A DNA stretch of 64,000 nucleotides from a bacterium. Lineage in GTDB: Bacteria; Armatimonadota; Abditibacteriia; Abditibacteriales; Abditibacteriaceae. Location: positions 1 to 64,000 of the forward strand of contig SDZD01000006.1 in assembly GCA_004172935.1 (NCBI GenBank), in the 5' to 3' direction. Every line of letters begins with the position of its first letter. Positions within the stretch are counted from its first letter, which is position 1. Made by a program: the position numbers and the translations under genes. Positions 8,102 to 16,584 of this stretch are shown here, piece by piece. The notes under the pieces were generated by a model. It was not told where the DNA came from, searched no databases, and was given only the letters and a program-made list of their open reading frames with translations.

Positions 8102-10381
8102 CTACAGTTCGAATTGGGCGGTGTGGGTGTGGCCTCTGGAGTTGGCGTTGTTGAGTTCCAATATGGTAGTTGGGGTGTTTTGAACTAGGGTTATAGTTTC
8201 GGCGCCTCTTCGTTTGTTTTTGACTGGGTAAGCTAGTTCGATTTTGACGGTGCTTGAAGTGCGGCTTGGGTGGGCTATGGCGATTGTTAGTAGGCCCGCT
8301 TTGCGCTCGATGATGAGGCTGCAGGGCGCGGAGACTTCGATGCCGTCGAACTTGGCGGGCGTCCAGAAGTGCAGCATTGTCAGGTTTCCAGAGCGGATGG
8401 CCTGGACCGATTCGGTGTTGCTGAGAATCTCGAATCCCGGTTTTTGGGCGCGTTGCTTCGTGGCCGAGGCGGATGCCTTGGGAAGCAGAGCGTAGGCGTA
8501 AGTTGCGTTTGTTGGATTGGGGCCGTGATCGAACCACAAAGTCAGATAATTCCTTGAGACGGTGGTGCCTTTGGGCGCGCCAGGCCATGCGCCTTCGCGC
8601 TTTTCGCGGATGGCTTTCAGATTGGGCGAGTCGGGGAAGAGGTAGCCTCCGACGCCTTCGAGGTGAGCGTAAGCGACCTTTTCGAGCGTAGTTCCGGCGT
8701 TCAAATTCAGTTCTTTATTATTGATGAGCCACTTCGCGTCGTCTTTGGCGAGGTTGCGGTTTTCGACGATGGTTTCGATGGTACGGTTGTCGATGCTGGA
8801 GATTCCCGCGCCCAGACACACGATAGAGTCGTCGAGGCAGAACCACGATTTATGGGCGCGCAGAGTCGAGTCGAAGCCTTCAAGTTCTTGAGCAACGGCG
8901 CCGTAAAGGTTGTTGAGGACGGCGCCACCGACGAAGCGCGCGGTTTTTGGACGATTGCCGCCGGAGCTATCGGCGCGCTGTCGGGTATCGACGGTGGTTC
9001 CCGGTAGGCGGTAGGGATTGACTGTTGGCCAGAAGTCGGCGTTGAATTGAGCGAGGTCATTATCCAGATACAGGCAGGTCATGCCGTCGCTCTGGTGCCA
9101 GCCGCGCGTGTTCTCGCTGTTGATGCTGCCTTCGTAGCGTGCGATGCGGGTAGAGCACATCGAAATTTGCAACGCCCAACCGGGGCGGCGATGGACGGCT
9201 CTATCCATGTCGGCGAACAGCTGGTGATTGATGGGTTCGGGTTTGGTGGCAATGGAGGCGTCGCGCAGAATTTTTCGGGCTGCCGGGAAATCGCGTTGGT
9301 CGCTGCGCAGGAGCCAGCCTTTGACGAGGGCACGATAATCGGCGGCGTATTCGGCCGGGGCGCCTGCGGCCAATTGCAATATTGCGTTCATGGCGCCGCG
9401 TCCGTGGCCGGAATCGCGGGCGCCGCTGCGTGTGACGGCGCGCCCACAGACGCCATCCATCATCAGGCCATTGAAGATGAAGGGGGCGTAGGTTTTTTCG
9501 ATGGCTTCGAAAATGATTTTGCGGTTCGGGTCGACCACTTCCCAGGGGGTGGCTTTGAAGAGGGCGAACAGGCGCGCCAGACCACCGAGCAGAACCACGC
9601 CGTAAGTTCCGGTGTAGGGGATGTCGTTGTGCTGGATGAACGAGCCGTCGGTGTAGTAGCCGTCGCCGCCCGTGACGTACTGGAAGATTTGGCTGAGACC
9701 GTCGCGGGCTTCGGTAAGGCGCGCGGTATCATCGGTGAGTAGGGCGGCAATGGCGATTGCCTGGCATTTGTCGGAGCGGTTGGCGCCGGTTTCCCTGAGG
9801 GCTTTGTAGTTGGTGCGCTTGGTGGGGTCGGGGATAAAGGCTGTGACTGAGGCCGTGTAAGCGGCGCGTTGGGCTGGCGAGAGCTTATCGTGAAGCAGGA
9901 CTGCTGCGTTAGTAAGGAGTTGGGGAGTGCCGATTTCCCAGTCCCACCAGTTGCCCGTTTCTTTGCTGGCCGGGGTGTAGGTGTGTGAGGTCATCCAATC
10001 GAGGCCGTCGAGGGTTTGAGCTGCTAACTTCTCGTCGCCGTAAAGCGGCTGATTGGGGGTGGCATAGGCGAGAGCCATGTCGTAGAGGTGAGAGAATGCG
10101 CTCGTCATTGCTGCTGAAGAGTTACCTTCCCACAGGGCTGTTCGGGCCGCGTCTGTTTTCATCGAGTCGCGCCATTTGATGGCATTTCTGGTGATGTAGG
10201 TGGGTTCTTTTGGGTCTTTGGGGATGATTTCGCCGATGAGGAGCGCGCGCCAGCGGGCGCGCATGGTGGCGAAGATTTCGGGCGTCTGGGCTTCATCGGC
10301 CATGAGTGGCGGAGTCGCACGGGACAACAAGGCCAGGGCGGAAGCGCTACTGAGCGCTAGGAAGTCGCGGCGGGTGAACAT
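8102..10381 (-). CDS. Polysaccharide lyase family 8 (hyaluronate/chondroitin/xanthan lyase type), Tat-exported
   Basis: The product is 759 residues, normal for PL8. It opens with a twin-arginine signal, TRRDFLALSSASALALL. PL8 lyases cleave uronic-acid-containing polysaccharides by beta-elimination using Asn, His and Tyr. These are visible: Asn201 in TGANRSDKC, His251 and Tyr260 in IQHNDIPYTGTYG with the characteristic nine-residue His-Tyr spacing, plus Arg in GRAVTR near 314-318. The central beta-sandwich signatures NSENTRGWHQSDGMT and FWPTVNPYRLPGTTV follow. The substrate (hyaluronan, chondroitin, xanthan or alginate-like) cannot be assigned. The neighbouring GH29 gene on the same strand suggests degradation of an external acidic or fucosylated glycan. 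Repeat blocks flank the gene on both sides. Confidence 0.93.
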   Translation of the reverse strand: MFTRRDFLALSSASALALLSRATPPLMADEAQTPEIFATMRARWRALLIGEIIPKDPKEPTYITRNAIKWRDSMKTDAARTALWEGNSSAAMTSAFSHLYDMALAYATPNQPLYGDEKLAAQTLDGLDWMTSHTYTPASKETGNWWDWEIGTPQLLTNAAVLLHDKLSPAQRAAYTASVTAFIPDPTKRTNYKALRETGANRSDKCQAIAIAALLTDDTARLTEARDGLSQIFQYVTGGDGYYTDGSFIQHNDIPYTGTYGVVLLGGLARLFALFKATPWEVVDPNRKIIFEAIEKTYAPFIFNGLMMDGVCGRAVTRSGARDSGHGRGAMNAILQLAAGAPAEYAADYRALVKGWLLRSDQRDFPAARKILRDASIATKPEPINHQLFADMDRAVHRRPGWALQISMCSTRIARYEGSINSENTRGWHQSDGMTCLYLDNDLAQFNADFWPTVNPYRLPGTTVDTRQRADSSGGNRPKTARFVGGAVLNNLYGAVAQELEGFDSTLRAHKSWFCLDDSIVCLGAGISSIDNRTIETIVENRNLAKDDAKWLINNKELNLNAGTTLEKVAYAHLEGVGGYLFPDSPNLKAIREKREGAWPGAPKGTTVSRNYLTLWFDHGPNPTNATYAYALLPKASASATKQRAQKPGFEILSNTESVQAIRSGNLTMLHFWTPAKFDGIEVSAPCSLIIERKAGLLTIAIAHPSRTSSTVKIELAYPVKNKRRGAETITLVQNTPTTILELNNANSRGHTHTAQFEL

Positions 10382-10390
10382 GGGTTTGAG

Positions 10391-10561
10391 TTGTTAGTCG
10401 TTAGTAATTAGTGGTTAGTTTTCCGCTACGCGGCCCTCACCCGGCGCTTCGCGCCACCCTCTCCCCCCTCGCGGGAGAAGGAATGCGGGCGCAGAAGTCC
10501 CTCGCGCTTACGCGACCTTTGCGCAGCAGTCTCTCGCGGACATGGCAGGCCATGTTCCTAC
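10391..10561. repeat. Repeat block between PL8 and GH29 genes
   Basis: The 231-base gap holds a TAG heptad array (10391-10423) ending GGTTAGTTTTCCG, a hairpin block GGCGCTTCGCGCC followed by CTCTCCCCCCTCGCGGGAGAAGG (10425-10481), and a CTAC-tailed palindrome at 10538-10561 (GGACATGGC AG GCCATGTTC CTAC). Elements and order match the spacer at 7743-8080. Confidence 0.75.
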
Positions 10562-10612
10562 GGGTTGAATTCTCTCGCAAGGGGGAGATGTTCGAGGTTT
10601 GTTGGGCGATCT

Positions 10613-12391
10613 TTAGGGGGAGATGGCCTTGATTTGGAGGTTTTTGAGGTTGGCGGGGTGCCAGTTTTCTTTGACGGCGTGCAGTTCGAAGGATTGGGGG
10701 CCAGCGGGGAGCGTCATGCGGCCAAGGATGGTTGGTTTGTATTTGTCGTAGTTGCCTGTGGGGGCGACTGCGAAGCGGAGAGTTTGATTGCCGACTTTAA
10801 ATTCGATGTTGGTATCTTCGGTGGCAGAAAGGTCGGCGCTGATTTCGTAGGTGCCGGGTTTATCGAGGTTGGCTTTCCATGTGGCGTAGTCGTCGGGGTT
10901 GGTCCACCAACCGAGGTTTTCGCCCGCTTTTAGGTTGCTACCAGAGATTTCGGCATCGGACACGGGGAGGCGCAAGATGCCGTCCGCGTCGGGAGAAGCG
11001 GGCAGGATGATGGCGCGCGGCGTGCCTTTGAATTGGAGTACGAGCGTCGAGGAATCGGGGTCGGGCGCGGTTTTGGGAAGGGTGAGGATGATTCCGTTGG
11101 TGGCGGAGACGCTTTTGATTTTGGCGTTGCCAAGTAAGACTCGTGCGCTGGTGGGGAGGTCGAGGAGTCCGGGGACGCGGAGTTTGCCGCTGGCGGGCCA
11201 GTTGAAGACGTGCAAGTAAAGGGTGGTTTGGCCGTTGGCCTGTTTCTGGGTGGCGCGACCCCAGCTGAGGCGGCCCAACGGCGAGGCGTTGGTGGCATAA
11301 ATGGAATCGCCGTTGGTTTTCATCCAGGCGCCGACGGTTTTGAGGCGGTCGATTTCGGCTTGAGGAATATTGCCCTCTTTGGTGGGGCCGACGTTGAGCA
11401 GGTAGTTGCCGCCTTTGGAGGCGATGTCAACGAGGTTGCGGATGAGTGTTTGGCTGCTCTTGAAATCCTTGCCGACTGCTGAATAGCCCCAGGTATTGTT
11501 GATGTTCATGCAGACCTCGAAATCGCGGTCGGGCTGCTTGCCAGGGATGAAGCCTTCGGGGGTTTCGGTGTCGCCTCTGTAGTCGCCGCCGAGGCGGTTG
11601 TTGGAAATGATGGCGGGTTGGGTTGCAAGTAAGTCGGCGAAAGGGCGGGCGCGTTCGCGGTTCATGCCGTAAGCGGTGTCCCACCAGAAGACATCAATCG
11701 GGCCGTAGTTGGTGAGCAACTCTTTGACTTGCGGTAGGGCGATGTCTTTGAGGTAGGCGTCCATATCGCCTTTGTGGTCAGGGTCGAAACTAGCCCCGGA
11801 GCCGCCGGGGTGCATCCAGTCCTGAGCTTGCGAATAGTAGAAACCAATTTTGATACCTTCTCGGCGCGCGGCTTCGACGAGGGGGCGCAATAAGTCGCGG
11901 TGGGCGCCGCCTTCATCGACGGCATCCCAGGTAGTCACTTTAGAATCGAAGAGCGCGAAGCCCTCGTGGTGTTTGGTGGTGATGACGATGTATTTCATAC
12001 CCGCGTCTTTGGCGAGCTTGACCCATGCTTCGGGATCGTATTCGCCAGCGGTGAAGAGAGGACCGTAGGCGCGATATTCGGAGCCGGGGATTTTGGCGAA
12101 CTCTTTAATCCACTCGGCGCCAAAGGAGTAGCGCTTATCTTTGTAGACGCCCGCTGGAACTGAGTAGGCGCCCCAGTGGATGAACATGCCGAAGCGCGCC
12201 TCGTGGAACCATTTCATGCGTGCTGCGTGCTGGGCGGGCGTTTCGTTGGGATAGGTGGAAAGCACCGGGGCTTCGGGGGCATCCTGTGCCCAAACCCGAT
12301 GAGCGGAGGACGTGAGCAGGGTAGCTCCCATGACGGGGAGAGCGCATAATAGGGCTTTTCGCGGGTTAGAACGTGGTTGGAGTGACTGCAT
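10613..12391 (-). CDS. Alpha-L-fucosidase, GH29, secreted
   Basis: The start chosen is MQSLQPRSNPRKALLCALPV at 12391, where an N-terminal signal peptide begins (cleavage likely after HRVWAQ or near it); the open frame upstream to 12577 has no homology. The 592-residue protein shows GH29 signatures: ARFGMFIHWGAYSVP, ITTKHHEGFALFDS and IGFYYSQAQDWMHP. The nucleophile is Asp238 in DVFWWDTAYGMN. About 200 residues after the TIM barrel form C-terminal beta-sandwich modules, including a segment for which GTYEISADLS suggests a carbohydrate-binding fold. GH29 enzymes remove terminal alpha-L-fucose with retention of configuration. It lies on the same strand as the PL8 lyase, 231 bases away, with repeats in between, so co-transcription is uncertain. 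Confidence 0.93.
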   Translation of the reverse strand: MQSLQPRSNPRKALLCALPVMGATLLTSSAHRVWAQDAPEAPVLSTYPNETPAQHAARMKWFHEARFGMFIHWGAYSVPAGVYKDKRYSFGAEWIKEFAKIPGSEYRAYGPLFTAGEYDPEAWVKLAKDAGMKYIVITTKHHEGFALFDSKVTTWDAVDEGGAHRDLLRPLVEAARREGIKIGFYYSQAQDWMHPGGSGASFDPDHKGDMDAYLKDIALPQVKELLTNYGPIDVFWWDTAYGMNRERARPFADLLATQPAIISNNRLGGDYRGDTETPEGFIPGKQPDRDFEVCMNINNTWGYSAVGKDFKSSQTLIRNLVDIASKGGNYLLNVGPTKEGNIPQAEIDRLKTVGAWMKTNGDSIYATNASPLGRLSWGRATQKQANGQTTLYLHVFNWPASGKLRVPGLLDLPTSARVLLGNAKIKSVSATNGIILTLPKTAPDPDSSTLVLQFKGTPRAIILPASPDADGILRLPVSDAEISGSNLKAGENLGWWTNPDDYATWKANLDKPGTYEISADLSATEDTNIEFKVGNQTLRFAVAPTGNYDKYKPTILGRMTLPAGPQSFELHAVKENWHPANLKNLQIKAISP

Positions 12392-12590
12392 ACTCGTGTT
12401 AGCTAGTTTTGACAGCGAGGACTCGAAAAAGTTTGAGGGGTAATTTATATATTTATTGGGCCGCAACTGGCGGTCCATTATTTGGTGTTTGGGTTTTGTT
12501 TTTCGGGGCAGAATAATAGTAGTAACAGCTGTTATTGTTTGGTGTGATTTACTAGGGGCGAACGGCCTTGTGGCCATAGTAAATCGTGAT

Positions 12591-13370
12591 ATGAAATCGA
12601 ATCCATGCGTTTTAATTCTGGTTGATGGGTTGCGTCCCGATGCGATAGAACCCGCGCCGATGCCGACGGTATTGTCGTTGGCGAAAGAGTGCCTTTATGC
12701 GGGCACAGCGCAGAGCCTTATGCCCAACTGTACTCTGCCGTGTCACTTCTCGATTTTCCATAGTGTTGTGCCGGAGCGGCATGGCATTAACACCAACAAC
12801 TGGACTCCTCAGGTGCGACCCATTCTTGGTATTTTCGATGTGCTTAGCCAAAGTGGCAAGAAGGCGGGGTTCGCTTACAACTGGGAAGAACTACGCGATT
12901 TGGGGCGTCCCGGTAGCCTGTGGCAGTCGTTTTTTGTGAGCATGTATAGGGCCGATGATTCATCGAACACTGACATGATGGTGGCCGATAATACCGCCAA
13001 TTTTTTGCGTGAGGGGGCGGATTTCATATTCTGCTATTTGGGTGTGACCGATGAGGTTGGGCATAAGCACGGTTGGATGTCGCCGGAGTATTTGGAAGCG
13101 GCGGCTGGGGCTGATGCTGGAATTGCTCGCGTTTTGGAGGCGCTACCTGAAGGTGGCAGCGCAATTATCATGGCCGATCATGGTGGGTTGGGGCGTTCGC
13201 ATGGCTTTGATTCGCCGGAAACCATGACTATTCCGCTGTACGTTTATGCGCCGGGGCGGGAAGCGGCTGAGATTTCTGACCCCGATTTGCTGGATATTGC
13301 GCCTACTATCGCGGCGTTGTGCGGCATCACTGCTCCCGAAACCTGGGAAGGTCGCTCACTGGTAAAGTGA
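12591..13370 (+). CDS. Alkaline phosphatase superfamily (nucleotide pyrophosphatase/phosphodiesterase type) hydrolase
   Basis: I place the start at ATG 12591 (MKSNPCVLILVDGLRPDA), since the upstream extension to 12456 is not conserved-looking. The 259-residue protein shows the metal-binding and catalytic layout of the family: Asp12 in VDGLRPDA, nucleophile Thr48 in MPNCTLPCHFSIF, TDEVGHKHGW supplying Asp and His, MADHGG, and the final His in LGRSHGFDSPE. Members hydrolyse phosphodiesters, phosphonates or nucleotides with two zinc ions. No signal peptide is seen, so it appears cytoplasmic. It is followed after 12 bases by an EamA transporter gene, which probably shares its transcript. Confidence 0.85.
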   Translation: MKSNPCVLILVDGLRPDAIEPAPMPTVLSLAKECLYAGTAQSLMPNCTLPCHFSIFHSVVPERHGINTNNWTPQVRPILGIFDVLSQSGKKAGFAYNWEELRDLGRPGSLWQSFFVSMYRADDSSNTDMMVADNTANFLREGADFIFCYLGVTDEVGHKHGWMSPEYLEAAAGADAGIARVLEALPEGGSAIIMADHGGLGRSHGFDSPETMTIPLYVYAPGREAAEISDPDLLDIAPTIAALCGITAPETWEGRSLVK

Positions 13371-13382
13371 ACGCGGCTTTGA

Positions 13383-14240
13383 ATGGATTGGATTTTGGTT
13401 GGGCTTTTGCTGGCGGCGGCGTGTTGCCACGCGCTGTGGAATTTGCGGCTCAAGTGCTGTAACGACAAAAATCTGGTGGTGTGGTGGGGACTCATCATTT
13501 TGGTGCCTCTCGCCATTCCGGCGCTGTTGAGCGGTGGGATACCGCTGGCGGTATGGCCGCTTTTGGCGGCGAGCGTGGCCTGTCAGGCGTGTTACTACTA
13601 CTCGCTGGCGAAGGCTTACCAACACGGCGATTTTTCGCTGGTCTATCCGGTATCGCGTGGCACAGCCCCAGTGCTGGTGTTGTTGTGGGCGACCTTGTTT
13701 TTGCACGAGCGCCCACAGCCAACTGGGCTGGTTGGCATTGGCTTGATTGTCGTCGGGGTGGCTGTGACCGGGGGACTATGGCAACTGCTGCAAGGTGGGG
13801 CCTCTCGGCCCGCTCTGAACACAGCGAGTCTGGCGGCGGCTTTTCAGGTCGCGCTGTTTGTTTCGGGGTATTCGACGCTGGATGGTGCCGCTGTGAAACA
13901 GTGCCAACCGCTGGCTTATACGGCCTGCGAGTTCGCATTGACGGCATTGGCGGTGACGCCGCTGCTGGCGCGTCGGCCCTGGCCGGAACTGCGCGATGGG
14001 TGGATGAAGAACCGCTTCGACATCGTTTTCATCGCCTGTTTGTCGATGCTGGCTTATGCGTTGGTGCTGGTGGTTTATTCGCGTGGGACGGTGTCTTATG
14101 CGTCGGCGGGGCGCGAAATCAGCATCGTGTTTGGCGCTTTCGTGGGCTGGCGCTGGCTGGGCGAAGGGCTGGGAGCGACGCGCGTTATCGGCGCGATGCT
14201 AATTTTTAGCGGCATCGCGACTATCGCTATCTGGGGATGA
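13383..14240 (+). CDS. EamA/DMT superfamily transporter
   Basis: A 285-residue polytopic membrane protein with about ten hydrophobic segments, arranged as two EamA repeats. The first repeat is marked by KAYQHGDFSLVYPVSRGTAP and LFLHERPQPTGLVGIGLIVVGV, the second by GTVSYASAGREISIVFGAFVGWRWLGEG. DMT transporters export or import amino acids, nucleosides or other small metabolites. The start lies 12 bases after the phosphatase-superfamily gene, so the pair is likely an operon; a link between the phosphatase product and the transported molecule is inference only. A strong terminator follows. Confidence 0.88.
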   Translation: MDWILVGLLLAAACCHALWNLRLKCCNDKNLVVWWGLIILVPLAIPALLSGGIPLAVWPLLAASVACQACYYYSLAKAYQHGDFSLVYPVSRGTAPVLVLLWATLFLHERPQPTGLVGIGLIVVGVAVTGGLWQLLQGGASRPALNTASLAAAFQVALFVSGYSTLDGAAVKQCQPLAYTACEFALTALAVTPLLARRPWPELRDGWMKNRFDIVFIACLSMLAYALVLVVYSRGTVSYASAGREISIVFGAFVGWRWLGEGLGATRVIGAMLIFSGIATIAIWG

Positions 14241-14256
14241 TGTGGCTCATGGAAAA

Positions 14257-14296
14257 GCAAAACACACCACGGGATGTGGTGTGTTTTGTGCTTTTT
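14257..14296. terminator. Bidirectional terminator between the EamA and pseudopilin genes
   Basis: AAAACACACCAC (14259-14270) and GTGGTGTGTTTT (14276-14287) form a perfect 12-base stem with a five-base loop. T-rich sequence follows on the plus strand (GTGCTTTTT). It sits between convergent genes and may serve both. Confidence 0.85.
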
Positions 14297-14316
14297 GGGA
14301 CAAACCGCTGGAGAAA

Positions 14317-15045
14317 TTAGCTTTGTGGGAAGTTGCCCGTCCAGTAGAACAGGCTGTTGCCCGCGCTCAGATTGTAGGCTTGATCGTGGTAGACGAGCGA
14401 TTGCGGACCTGTGCCTCCGGGGCGCTTCTGCGATTTAACATGGCCGTCAGCGAAGAGGAAGTTGGTGGTGTCGAGGTGGCGCCATTCGCCACCATTGGTT
14501 GCGACTGTCTGACCGTTCCAAATGGCGTAATAGTTGTTCCATTTGTCGGCGTTGGTCGCGCCGTAGTTGCCCATATTCATTTCCAGAGCCATGAATGTTT
14601 TGGAGACAACGGGAATCGCAGCCAGCGAGAGGCCATCGGGTTCGCCCAAATACTCAGCCATTGCGTAGGAACGCCGCAGGGGGCCGCTATAGCCCGCATA
14701 GCCTTGTCCCGTCATATCGACGGTGATTGAGGCCGTGTCGCTGGGGCAGGCGAAAATCTGTGTGCTTTTCAGGTAGGGATAAATCTGAACATCCCACGAA
14801 GGAGTAGCGGCTTCGCCTGTGTTGGCAGGCATACGAGGCATTTTCTCGTCGTAGTCCTGGGTATATTGCATGAAGCCCAGACCGATTTGTTTGAGGTTGG
14901 ACTGGCAAGAGGAGCGGCGGGCGTTTTCGCGTGCCCTGGCAAAAACTGGAAACAAAATAGCCGCCAAAATCGCGATGATGGCGATAACAACCAGAAGTTC
15001 TATCAATGTGAAAGCAGCGCGGGCTGCTGAGATTGTCTGTTTCAT
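14317..15045 (-). CDS. Pseudopilin-like protein with H-x9-DG motif (DUF1559-like), copy A
   Basis: A 242-residue protein beginning [20 protein letters not shown], a type IV prepilin N-terminus. The residue before the mature Phe is Ala rather than the usual Gly; Glu5 of the mature protein is present. It continues with [20 protein letters not shown] and ends with an H-x9-DG motif, [13 protein letters not shown]. This architecture is very abundant in Planctomycetes, Verrucomicrobia and Armatimonadota; the proteins are thought to be processed by prepilin peptidase and presented through a type II secretion/pilus-like machine. The function of individual members is unknown. The promoter region closely resembles that of copy B, 1 kb upstream. 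Confidence 0.9.
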   Translation of the reverse strand: MKQTISAARAAFTLIELLVVIAIIAILAAILFPVFARARENARRSSCQSNLKQIGLGFMQYTQDYDEKMPRMPANTGEAATPSWDVQIYPYLKSTQIFACPSDTASITVDMTGQGYAGYSGPLRRSYAMAEYLGEPDGLSLAAIPVVSKTFMALEMNMGNYGATNADKWNNYYAIWNGQTVATNGGEWRHLDTTNFLFADGHVKSQKRPGGTGPQSLVYHDQAYNLSAGNSLFYWTGNFPQS

Positions 15046-15138
15046 TATGATGATTGGGTGATGGGCTGTGTCATTGCCTCTGATATTTTGGAGCCAGAGT
15101 CCGCCTTGAAAAGTTTCAGAGCGCGAATTTTTGTGACG

Positions 15139-15191
15139 AATCTAGTATACCACTTGTGATTCTGGAAAAATTTCGGGATTGTTACATTAAG
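15139..15191 (-). promoter_or_regulatory. Candidate promoter of pseudopilin A, conserved with that of copy B
   Basis: On the reverse strand an extended -10, TGGTATACTAGATT, lies about 95 bases before the start codon (TATACT at 15149-15144). Upstream is GTAACAAtCCcGAAATTT. Both blocks recur at the same relative position before pseudopilin B (16109-16161). The -35 region is poor, so a dedicated activator or an extended -10 promoter is plausible. Confidence 0.55.
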
Positions 15192-15265
15192 CAAACCTTT
15201 AGTTTTCTTTTTTAGGCACCAATTAAATTCTTTGGATGAGAATGAAATGGGGTTCGAAGGTTTAT

Positions 15266-15306
15266 AAAGTCAAGGGCACGCTGCATTGCAGCGTGCCCTT
15301 GACTTT
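15266..15306 (-). terminator. Terminator downstream of pseudopilin B
   Basis: AAAGTCAAGGGCACGCTGCA (15266-15285) and its exact complement (15287-15306) form a 20-base stem with almost no loop, just after the pseudopilin B stop on the reverse strand. A strong hairpin; the T tract is short. Confidence 0.8.
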
Positions 15307-15324
15307 ATTCGATATGGATGGGGT

Positions 15325-16023
15325 CTAGTTTTGGGGCATTTGGCTGCCGTCGTAGAAGTTGCCTGTTGCTTCGTGGTAGATGAGGCTGGCTCCGCCAATG
15401 CGCTTTTGCGATTTGACGTGACCATCGGCGAAGAGGAAGTTGGTGGTATCCAAGTGGCGCCATTCGGTGCCATTGAGGGCGATCATGGTCGAGTTCCAAG
15501 CGGCATAGCTTCCACCTGCAGTCCATGAAACTAAGCCTGCTGTACCTGTGGGAGAATAGCCTTCGACGGCCATAAAGGTTTTGGCTACGACGGGAATGGC
15601 TGCTATCGACAAGCCGCCGGGTTCTCCCAGGTATTCGGCCATACGATAAGAACGACGCAGGAAGCCGCTATAGCCGCTGATACCTGCGTTCGTCATATCG
15701 ACACCCACTCCGCTATCGCTGGGGCAGGCCAGAATCTGCGCGCTTTTGGTGTAGGGGAAAATCTGCATGTCCCAGCTTGGGTTACAGATATTGCCTGTGT
15801 CGACTGGCATCGGGGGCATTTTTTCGTCGTAGTCCTGGTTGTACTGCATGAAGCCCAAGCCTAACTGTTTGAGGTTGGACTGGCAGGAGGAACGACGGGC
15901 ATTTTCACGTGCGCGGGCAAATACTGGAAACAAAATAGCCGCCAAAATCGCGATAATAGCTATTACTACAAGCAACTCAATAAGTGTGAAGGCACTGCGC
16001 GATTTTGCTAAAGGATTTTTCAT
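15325..16023 (-). CDS. Pseudopilin-like protein with H-x9-DG motif (DUF1559-like), copy B
   Basis: A 232-residue paralogue of the protein encoded just downstream. It starts [18 protein letters not shown], also with Ala at the position before Phe, and shares [55 protein letters not shown] and [19 protein letters not shown] with copy A. The high identity and matching promoters indicate a local tandem duplication. Between the N-terminal helix and the H-x9-DG end lies the beta-rich head, where the copies differ most (around residues 150-190). It is likely an exported, helix-anchored surface protein; its binding partner is unknown. A strong hairpin terminator follows. Confidence 0.9.
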   Translation of the reverse strand: MKNPLAKSRSAFTLIELLVVIAIIAILAAILFPVFARARENARRSSCQSNLKQLGLGFMQYNQDYDEKMPPMPVDTGNICNPSWDMQIFPYTKSAQILACPSDSGVGVDMTNAGISGYSGFLRRSYRMAEYLGEPGGLSIAAIPVVAKTFMAVEGYSPTGTAGLVSWTAGGSYAAWNSTMIALNGTEWRHLDTTNFLFADGHVKSQKRIGGASLIYHEATGNFYDGSQMPQN

Positions 16024-16108
16024 GTTGGAAATGTGTTTGGCGTTGGTTTATGGCCTTGTGAAGCCAGATTCGCTCATGGAAAAATTCCACTGCCATGAGG
16101 ATTTGAAC

Positions 16109-16161
16109 AAATCTAGTATACCAGAATGGTCCTTTGAGAAATTTCAGGCTTGTTACGCTAA
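16109..16161 (-). promoter_or_regulatory. Candidate promoter of pseudopilin B
   Basis: Reverse strand TGGTATACTAGATT (TATACT at 16120-16115) with upstream GTAACAAgCCtGAAATTT, matching the pseudopilin A promoter and lying about 90 bases before the start. Confidence 0.55.
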
Positions 16162-16297
16162 GAAATCATTTAGCTTGCATTTCCGACGCGAATGAGGAGG
16201 CATTTCGAACAAAATGGGTTGTTTTGTTACGAAAGAGTGTTGATGTTGTGCCGTGCCCTGGCAGGTAAATGGGCGCATTGCTGACAATGGCAAGCCA

Positions 16298-16518
16298 CCT
16301 AATGTGCGACTCTTTTTGGTAGGTAAGAGCGCTTTTTAGCCGCGAATCGGCAGCACAAAGCAAGAGTTGCGTCATCCTGAGCCTGCGAAGGATCTCGGCC
16401 TCCTCAGAGTGCTTCCGAGTTGCAACGATAGATCCTTCGCAGGCTCAGGATGACGACGCTGAAAGTCCATGACTTCGACAAATTTGAATGACAAACCGAA
16501 AAAGAGTCGCACATTAGG
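16298..16518. mobile_element. MITE-like element: nested inverted repeats in a 560-base gene-free spacer
   Basis: The outer arms are CCTAATGTGCGACTCTTTTT (16298-16317) and its perfect complement (16499-16518); similarity continues a few bases outward with single-base gaps. Inside is a second perfect 26-base inverted repeat, 16370-16395 and 16430-16455, containing CCTGAGCCTGCGAAGGAT and its complement around a 34-base loop. The element is about 221 bases with no open frame. I could not find a convincing target-site duplication, and no second copy is in this window. The rest of the spacer 16024-16584 holds only the pseudopilin B promoter. Confidence 0.6.
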
Positions 16519-16584
16519 TTGGCGAGACAGGTTGGATGTTATGCGCGAGGGGTTGGAGTTGTATTAGGGGGAGAGGAGGGGAAA

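Noticed and set aside
15240-15310. tRNA-like GGTTCGAAGG sequence near 15251
   Set aside because: No acceptor or anticodon stem can be folded around it; it is next to the pseudopilin terminator.
16298-16518. CRISPR-like repeat or terminator cluster
   Set aside because: The repeats are inverted and only paired; there is no regular repeat-spacer pattern.
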